Assembly (NCBI GenBank): GCA_007571115.1
Contig: RKSA01000088.1
Span: 1-11,577, forward strand
DNA from: Gammaproteobacteria bacterium
Lineage (GTDB): Bacteria; Pseudomonadota; Gammaproteobacteria; Pseudomonadales; Pseudohongiellaceae
DNA: 11,577 nucleotides
Direction: 5' to 3'
In this document: positions 6,775-11,577 of the stretch, one piece after another
How positions within the stretch are numbered: position 1 is the first letter of the stretch
Layout of the letters: each line of letters opens with the position of its first letter
The notes under the pieces: generated by a model
Seen by the model: only the letters and a program-made list of their open reading frames with translations
Database searches by the model: none
Told to the model about the DNA's origin: nothing
Position numbers and translations under genes: made by a program

Positions 6775-8499
6775 CTAAGGTTCGGGGCGGACTTGCAGCT
6801 CGACATCGCCGATGCGCAGGTCGGCAAATGGCGGAGTGACGGCCTCGAAAGTGGCGGCAGCGAGATCGATGCTGGTGGCAGCCCCGGACGAGCGCGGCGC
6901 CAGGCGCAAGCGCTGCCAGTCGCCGCCGTCCTCGAGCCGGAACCCGTCTGCCAGTATCCCCTCTTCGGGGTTCGCGGCAAGCACGTACTCGGCAGCGCCA
7001 TCGCCGTCGAGGTCGACTCGGAACACGACCAGTTCCAGCTCGGCGTCGCGCAGCGCCCGAATCGTGATCGGCGAGGCTTGCATCGCTGCGCCGAGGCCCT
7101 CGGGAAAAGCGAATGGCTCGGGGCGAAAAGTCGCTCGCTGGGCGAAATCGATTCGCCCGGACGCCCCCGCAGGAATCGGCCGCCTGACCGGATCGAGCAC
7201 CAACTGCGCAAGCTCGGGGTTCGAGTCGCGATTTTCTGCTATGAGCTCTTGCATCCAAAGCCAGGCAGGGCGGCCCATGTCGGCGCGCGCGTCGAAGAAA
7301 TCGAATTCGTCCAAGGTGATTTCGCCGCGTTCGACCCGGCCTTGCTGGCTGGCGAGCGAAATCTTGCGAAAGTCGAGCAGGGGCGTTTGGCTCAGCAGGA
7401 TCGCCGCGAGCATCATCAAGCTCATGGGCAGGTTGACGTAGGCAAGCTTGCCGGCCCAACCCTCGCGGAAACGCAGCACGTTGCCCGCGTAGCCACACGA
7501 GAACAGGGTGATGAGCACGACAACGAGGAAGGCCCAGCAACGCGCCACGGTCCAGCCGTACTGGTCGATGCGCAGATAGAGCCCGTACAGCGCCAGCAAG
7601 GAGATCAGCGGAAGCAGCAGCAGGCTGATCGATAGCGTTCGATGCAGCAGCAGCGGGTAAGGCTCGCGTTCGTCGGCCTGGTACACCGCGTTCACGGCAA
7701 ACAATGCGAACACGTTCAGCGACATGAGCAGGAACGTGCCATTGCCGGTATCCCATAGCGGCTGGAGGCCGGTGAAAGGCAAGGCGCCAAGAAACAGCGC
7801 CGTGACCATGAGAGCGAGCGGCAGCAACAGCCACATGAGCCCTTGAAACAGGCTGGCAATGCCGCCGATCACGCTCGCGAAGCCGCGGAAAATGAAAATT
7901 CCCAAGCCGACCACGACCGAAAGCAGCGGAAACAGGAACCAGTCCTCGGAGAACAGATCCATGAAAAAATCGATGCCGATCACCTGGAACAATGCTCCCC
8001 ACAGCATCAGCACTGCGGCAACTCCGAAGGCCAGGGCGGCGGCAAGCGCAGCGACCAGGGCATTGCGCCAGGAATCGGAGAACGCCTTGGCGTAGTTGGG
8101 CTTTTCGCCCTGGGTCAGCGAGCGGAGAAACAGCAGCGCCAGGAAACAGCCCAGCACCGATGACAGAATATGGACGGCAACGATGGAGTCGAAGGGAAAT
8201 TCGCCAAATGGCGTTGCCTGCCAGCCGACGTAGGCAGAGAATAGCGCCAATGCCGAGCAGAACAGCGTCACGATGACCGCTGTCCTGCGCCGGCCCTCGC
8301 TCTCGAGGCCGAGCAGCAGCAGCAGCGGCAAGGTGATCGCGACCGACCAGAGCGGGAAGTTCACGGCCGGAGTCTGGCTTGGCCAGACCTCGTTCGCCGC
8401 AGCGCGCCACAGCAGAAACAGCGCGAATCCCTGGATCAGCGAGATCAGCAGCATCAGGCCCAGGTTCGGGCGTTGCAATGATGGGGTTGGTTCGGTCAT
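6775..8499 (-). CDS. DUF4153 domain-containing membrane protein
   Basis: This 574-residue protein has about eleven hydrophobic segments between residues 14 and 372, then a soluble C-terminal domain of about 200 residues. The DUF4153 family signature is visible in LYGLYLRIDQYGWTVARCWA (303-322) and the following transmembrane segment. The C-terminal domain contains LDEFDFFDARADMGRPAW (396-413) and an isolated calcium-loop-like DLDGDGAAEY at 496-505. The molecular function of DUF4153 proteins is not established; some relatives are linked to envelope or regulatory phenotypes. The start is supported by GAGGAG seven bases upstream on the minus strand. It is convergent with the receptor gene (36-base gap) and divergent from the amidase. 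Confidence 0.85.
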   Translation of the reverse strand: MTEPTPSLQRPNLGLMLLISLIQGFALFLLWRAAANEVWPSQTPAVNFPLWSVAITLPLLLLLGLESEGRRRTAVIVTLFCSALALFSAYVGWQATPFGEFPFDSIVAVHILSSVLGCFLALLFLRSLTQGEKPNYAKAFSDSWRNALVAALAAALAFGVAAVLMLWGALFQVIGIDFFMDLFSEDWFLFPLLSVVVGLGIFIFRGFASVIGGIASLFQGLMWLLLPLALMVTALFLGALPFTGLQPLWDTGNGTFLLMSLNVFALFAVNAVYQADEREPYPLLLHRTLSISLLLLPLISLLALYGLYLRIDQYGWTVARCWAFLVVVLITLFSCGYAGNVLRFREGWAGKLAYVNLPMSLMMLAAILLSQTPLLDFRKISLASQQGRVERGEITLDEFDFFDARADMGRPAWLWMQELIAENRDSNPELAQLVLDPVRRPIPAGASGRIDFAQRATFRPEPFAFPEGLGAAMQASPITIRALRDAELELVVFRVDLDGDGAAEYVLAANPEEGILADGFRLEDGGDWQRLRLAPRSSGAATSIDLAAATFEAVTPPFADLRIGDVELQVRPEP

Positions 8500-8675
8500 C
8501 GGCTTGCTCCTCTTTCAGTCTCGCGGTCTTGCGGCGGCGTGGCAGCAGCGAGGCGACGACACGGCGAGCGATTCTGGCCGTCACCGCCTTCCTCGCAACA
8601 GCCTGATGGTACCAGAATCGCGCGGCAGCCCGGAGTTTTTTCGAGCCCTGGCGCATGAGCCGGGCCGATGCCGCG

Positions 8676-8704
8676 TTGACCCGGCGGGCATTATTGGCAA
8701 GAAT
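8676..8704 (+). promoter_or_regulatory. Candidate sigma70 promoter of the amidase gene
   Basis: TTGACC (8676-8681) is a five-of-six -35 match, followed after 17 bp by AAGAAT (8699-8704), a four-of-six -10 match. Transcription would begin near 8711, 30 bases before the amidase start. It lies in the 241-bp gap between two divergent genes; the rest of that gap shows no clear gene. Confidence 0.35.
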
Positions 8705-8740
8705 GCGCCTTTTGCGAGGCTGCGGCAACGAGGCGGGAAG

Positions 8741-9619
8741 ATGAGAGGATTTACGCGATCATTGATGATGCGGTGGTGTTTGGCGATATTTGCGTTATCT
8801 GCGCTCACTGCGTGTTCGGACGTCGTATTCATTGAATCGACCAATCAGAACAGTCGCATCGACTACGTGGTGCTGCACGCCACCGTCGTCGATTTTGCCG
8901 AATCGGTCAGGCTGCTCACGACTCCGACGGCAAACCCGGTCAGCTCGCACTATCTGATCCCCGCCGCGAACGACCCGAGCTACAAGCGCAACCGCCTGCG
9001 CCTGCATCAGTTCGTCGAGGAACAGCATCGCGCCTGGCACGCCGGGCCAAGCTACTGGGCAGGGGAGACGGCGCTCAACGACCGCTCGATCGGCATCGAG
9101 ATCGTCAACTTCCTGTCATGCGAGACAGACCCCGACGCCGACCCGGACAGTGGCCCCGAATCGCTGCATTGCGATTTCCCGCCTTTCGAGGACGCGCAAA
9201 TCGTCATGCTGATCGATTTGCTCAAGGGAATTCAGCAACGCTACCCGGAAATCGACCCCCTCGACTTTGTCGCGCACTCGGACATCGTCATCGAGTACCG
9301 GTCGGACCCGGGAGCACAGTTCCCCTGGCAGCGGCTCTACGAAGCTGGAATCGGCGCCTGGCACGACGAGGAAACCAAATCGCGTTACGAGGCCGAATTC
9401 GCAAGCGAGCCACCGAGCATCGAGCGGCTGCAGGCCGCCCTGCTGCGACTCGGCTACCTCGTCGAACCCACCGGCGAGCTCGACAGGCAGACTCGCTTCG
9501 CCGTTCGCGCAATGCAACTGCGTTTCCGCCCCAGCGACCATTCCGGCGAACCCGACGTGGAAACGATGGCGATCCTCTGGAGCCTGCTCGACAAGTACCG
9601 TGACGGAGAGCTGTCCTGA
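8741..9619 (+). CDS. Lipoprotein N-acetylmuramoyl-L-alanine amidase with peptidoglycan-binding domain
   Basis: The 292-residue protein resembles AmiD: a lipoprotein signal with lipobox LTAC (acylated C25), an Amidase_2 domain from about 39 to 205, and a C-terminal PG_binding_1 domain at about 226-289 (RLQAALLRLGYL then GELDRQTRFAVRAMQ). It should cleave the amide between MurNAc and L-alanine in peptidoglycan or its fragments, acting in the periplasm; S26 at position +2 favours outer-membrane sorting. Expected zinc ligands are H46 (YVVLHAT), H179 (VAHSD) and D189 (SDPG), with catalytic E120 (SIGIEIVN). The usual lysine two residues before the aspartate is arginine (R187), and a C127-C144 acidic loop is inserted; see findings. 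ATG 8741 has AGG seven bases upstream; 8765 and 8768 are alternatives that keep the lipobox. Long in-frame extension back to 8273 is rejected because it would bury the signal peptide. Confidence 0.92.
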   Translation: MRGFTRSLMMRWCLAIFALSALTACSDVVFIESTNQNSRIDYVVLHATVVDFAESVRLLTTPTANPVSSHYLIPAANDPSYKRNRLRLHQFVEEQHRAWHAGPSYWAGETALNDRSIGIEIVNFLSCETDPDADPDSGPESLHCDFPPFEDAQIVMLIDLLKGIQQRYPEIDPLDFVAHSDIVIEYRSDPGAQFPWQRLYEAGIGAWHDEETKSRYEAEFASEPPSIERLQAALLRLGYLVEPTGELDRQTRFAVRAMQLRFRPSDHSGEPDVETMAILWSLLDKYRDGELS

Positions 9620-9640
9620 TTGCATTCGCCAGCGCAACTG

Positions 9641-9666
9641 TAGTATCAAGTCGCAGTATCGAGTCG
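9641..9666 (+). repeat. Tandem 13-bp repeat upstream of mauB
   Basis: TAGTATCAAGTCG (9641-9653) is followed directly by CAGTATCGAGTCG (9654-9666), identical at 11 of 13 positions. It lies about 95-120 bases before the mauB start, in the only non-coding gap before the amine dehydrogenase genes. A regulator-binding site is plausible but unproven. Confidence 0.45.
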
Positions 9667-9747
9667 TTGAACGGCTTGCCGGGTTTCCACGCGAGGTAAA
9701 AGCCGTCAGCGCAAAGCGCCTCCGGCAAGGGTGCCCGCATTTTCGAG

Positions 9748-9753
9748 AAGGAG
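9748..9753 (+). promoter_or_regulatory. Ribosome binding site that sets the mauB start
   Basis: AAGGAG at 9748-9753 lies five bases before ATG 9759. The frame is open for almost 500 bases further upstream, so this site together with the signal peptide that follows decides the start. Confidence 0.6.
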
Positions 9754-9758
9754 CAGTC

Positions 9759-10847
9759 ATGCGCACCAGCATTTTTTTCGCCAGCCTGATTCTTGCTTCG
9801 GCAGTCTTCGCCCAGATTCCGCCGGAGCAGATCAGCATCGAGACGATGCCCGAGCGTGGAACCAACTGGTTCATCGCCAAATCCAGCAGCGGCGCGAGGA
9901 TCTTCGATGCCGAAAGCGGCGAGATGCACGGCATGATCTCGCTTTCCAACCGCACGCCGGCGATCGCCATCCATTTGCTGCGCGGCGAGTTCTACGCTGC
10001 GGAATCGTATTATTCCCGGGGCGTCCACGGCGACCGCACCGACCTCGTCGCGATCTACGACTACGCGAACCTGCGACCGGTCGCCGAGATCGAGATTCCC
10101 AACCGCATGGCGCGCCTCAGCGTGCGCAACCATATCGGCCTGCTCGGCAATGGCCGCCACCTCGCGGTGCTGAACATGAATCCGGGGTATTCGGTATCGA
10201 TCGTCGATGTGATCGACCGCGAGTTCATCGAGGAGATGTCGACTCCCGGCTGCGCCATCATCCTGCCGGTGGCTGAGAACGATTTCCTGCTGATCTGCGG
10301 CGACGGCAGCCTGCAGCTCAGCCAGCTCGACAGCAACGGCCTCGAAAGGAACCGGGTCCGCAGCGAACCGTTCTTCAACGTGCAGGACGACGCGGTTTTC
10401 GACCGCACCGCCCGAACCGCCGAGGGCTGGCTGCTGATTACCCATGCCGGCGTCGTCTTTGAAGTCGGAACCGACGATGACGAGATCCTCATCGGCGAAG
10501 GCTGGAGCATCGTCGGTGCGGACGAGTCGGGCTGGCGCCCCGGCGGCGGCGAATTCCTCGACGTGCATCGCGCCACTGGCCTGTTGTACGTCGCCATGCA
10601 CGAAGGCCCCGTCGACACGCATCACGACCCGGGCGAGGAAATCTGGGTGGTCGACCTGGCAAGCCAGCGGCGGGTACACCGGCTCGCGGTCGAAGACCTG
10701 GCCGATGATCTGACCGTGACCCAGGAAACCGAGCCGAAACTGATCGTCGGCACCGATTCTGGCGGAACCGAAATCTACGACGCGCTGACCTTCCGCCACG
10801 AGCGTTCGATCAATACCCCCAGCGCCGCGATGTACGAGGACTTCTGA
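9759..10847 (+). CDS. mauB: Amine dehydrogenase large (heavy) subunit, MauB/AauB family
   Basis: This 362-residue protein is the seven-bladed beta-propeller large subunit of a tryptophan tryptophylquinone (TTQ) amine dehydrogenase, which oxidises primary amines to aldehyde and ammonia in the periplasm and passes electrons to a blue copper protein or cytochrome c. A short Sec signal ends VFA before Q19. Family landmarks are ESYYSRGVHGDRTDLVAIYD (82-101), PGC then LLIC and GDGSL (C165 and C180, a likely disulfide), SGWRPGGGEF (257-266) and YVAMHEGPVDTHHDPGEEIW (277-296). The catalytic TTQ sits in the small subunit, not here. MauE follows three bases after the stop. The protein is somewhat shorter than the Paracoccus MADH heavy chain, mostly at the N-terminus. 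Whether the substrate is methylamine or an aromatic amine cannot be decided; aauB is the alternative name. Confidence 0.92.
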   Translation: MRTSIFFASLILASAVFAQIPPEQISIETMPERGTNWFIAKSSSGARIFDAESGEMHGMISLSNRTPAIAIHLLRGEFYAAESYYSRGVHGDRTDLVAIYDYANLRPVAEIEIPNRMARLSVRNHIGLLGNGRHLAVLNMNPGYSVSIVDVIDREFIEEMSTPGCAIILPVAENDFLLICGDGSLQLSQLDSNGLERNRVRSEPFFNVQDDAVFDRTARTAEGWLLITHAGVVFEVGTDDDEILIGEGWSIVGADESGWRPGGGEFLDVHRATGLLYVAMHEGPVDTHHDPGEEIWVVDLASQRRVHRLAVEDLADDLTVTQETEPKLIVGTDSGGTEIYDALTFRHERSINTPSAAMYEDF

Positions 10848-10850
10848 GGC

Positions 10851-11417
10851 ATGCTCGACCCGCTGGTCATCAGGCTGCTTTCGCTAGCCTTCGCCTTGCT
10901 GCTCGCGACGACGGCATGGCACAAGCTCGCCGACTTGGCGCGTTTCTGCGGCATTCTCGCTGCGTACCAGTTGCTGCCGGCAGCGCTGGCAACGCCAGCG
11001 GCATGGCTGTTCGCCGCTCTGGAGATGGCTTTGGCGGGCGCCTGGGCGCTAGGCTGGAATCCCGCCATGACGGGTGCCGCGACTGTCTTCCTGCTCGGCG
11101 TCTATACGCTCGCGGTCGGCGTGAACGTGTTGCGTGGCCGCACCTACATCGACTGCGGCTGCGGCTTTGGCGCTTCCGCTGGCAGCGGGCAGCGATTGAG
11201 CGGTCGATTGCTGTTGCGCAATGCTCTGCTGATGGTGGCGGCACTTGCTGCGACGCTGCCTGCCACTGCCCGCGAACTGTCGCTGATCGATCATTTCGGG
11301 CTTGCGAGCGCCTGCCTCGTGCTCGCCTTGCTCTACCTCGGAGCGAACCAGTTGCTTGCGAACTCCGAGGCGATCGCCTCCTGGCGCACGCCGCGAACAG
11401 GGAGCGACGGGGCATGA
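10851..11417 (+). CDS. mauE: MauE, amine dehydrogenase maturation membrane protein
   Basis: The 188-residue product is an integral membrane protein with about four to five hydrophobic segments (roughly 5-24, 50-68, 73-93, 120-138, 150-170). MauE landmarks are AWHKLADLARFCGILAAYQL (22-41), with LP directly after, and a cysteine motif YIDCGCGFG at 99-107 (C102, C104) followed by QRLSGRLLLRN. In Paracoccus, MauE and MauD are needed for the small subunit to be stable, probably by supporting export or disulfide formation in that six-disulfide protein; the CGC pair fits a redox role similar to DsbB/VKOR-like partners, which is inference. The start lies three bases after mauB, with AGGA (10837-10840) ten bases upstream. 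It overlaps mauD by four bases (ATGA), so mauB-E-D are translationally coupled. Confidence 0.92.
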   Translation: MLDPLVIRLLSLAFALLLATTAWHKLADLARFCGILAAYQLLPAALATPAAWLFAALEMALAGAWALGWNPAMTGAATVFLLGVYTLAVGVNVLRGRTYIDCGCGFGASAGSGQRLSGRLLLRNALLMVAALAATLPATARELSLIDHFGLASACLVLALLYLGANQLLANSEAIASWRTPRTGSDGA

Positions 11418-11577
11418 CCGAGGCGCTGCTCGTTTCCAACGTCGTTCTGTGGCTGCTCGTCATCGGCCTTTCGCTGCTCGTTCTTGCACTCGCCAGGCAG
11501 GTCGGCGTGCTGCACGAACGCGTCGCGCCGGCCGGCGCCCTGCTTCCCACCAGCGGGCCGAAGGTCGGCGAGCTGAC
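11414..11577 (+). CDS. mauD: MauD, thioredoxin-like maturation protein (N-terminal part only)
   Basis: Only 54 codons lie in the window. They encode an N-terminal membrane anchor (about residues 6-27) followed by RQVGVLHERVAPAGALLP and GPKVGEL, the signature lead-in of MauD before its thioredoxin-like domain. MauD is thought to act as a periplasm-facing disulfide oxidoreductase or isomerase for the amine dehydrogenase small subunit. The CPxC active site would fall past the right edge and cannot be checked. The start overlaps the mauE stop codon by four bases, which is strong evidence for one transcript. The small-subunit gene mauA is expected next. Confidence 0.88.
   Translation, partial: MTEALLVSNVVLWLLVIGLSLLVLALARQVGVLHERVAPAGALLPTSGPKVGEL

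Noticed and set aside
8606..8614. Extended -10-like TGGTACCAT on the minus strand upstream of DUF4153
   Set aside because: It is a short palindrome with no -35 at suitable spacing and about 100 bases from the start codon; insufficient support.
6683..8728. Minus-strand frame of about 680 codons overlapping DUF4153, with a very basic first 80 residues
   Set aside because: It is out of frame with the recognisable DUF4153 product for its whole overlap. The basic N-terminal part (8500-8728) has no clear ribosome site or family resemblance.

Overview
The window is GC-rich and densely coding. It looks like an ordinary chromosomal segment of a Gram-negative proteobacterium, most likely a gammaproteobacterium. 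The evidence is an outer-membrane TonB-dependent receptor, a lipoprotein amidase of the AmiD/AmpD type, an HNH protein of a kind I associate with gammaproteobacteria, and the start of a periplasmic amine dehydrogenase (mau/aau) cluster. I see no tRNA, rRNA, CRISPR array, insertion sequence, integrase or phage gene. The taxonomic call is inference from protein families only.

Layout. Positions 1-34 hold a terminator-like hairpin for a gene outside the window. A HigB/HigA type II toxin-antitoxin pair follows (195-807, toxin first) with a readable sigma70-like promoter. Next is an HNH endonuclease-family gene (928-1473), preceded by a near-perfect 22-bp palindrome. A secreted VCBS/FG-GAP repeat protein (1624-2865) and an EamA-type ten-helix transporter (2911-3873) come next on the same strand. 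From 3874 to 4203 there is no complete gene, only a 26-codon reading frame that looks like the broken N-terminus of a larger conserved protein, then a T-rich leader with 12-bp repeats. A TonB-dependent receptor (4204-6738) ends convergently with a DUF4153 membrane protein on the minus strand (6775-8499). Across a 241-bp divergent gap, a lipoprotein N-acetylmuramoyl-L-alanine amidase (8741-9619) runs to the right. The window closes with mauB, mauE and the first 54 codons of mauD (9759 to the right edge).

How the genes relate. Two sets are clearly functional units. One is higB-higA, a toxin and its antitoxin/repressor. The other is mauB-mauE-mauD, the TTQ-dependent amine dehydrogenase large subunit plus two membrane-associated factors that mature the small subunit; mauA is expected just past the right edge. 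The remaining genes look like independent envelope, uptake or housekeeping functions, and nothing in the sequence shows that they form a pathway.

I did not find a convincing undescribed multi-gene system. The points most worth checking are the truncated gene remnant at 3932-4012, the operator-like palindrome before the HNH gene, the tandem 13-bp repeat before mauB, the inverted repeat bracketing the higB start, and active-site and loop departures in the amidase.
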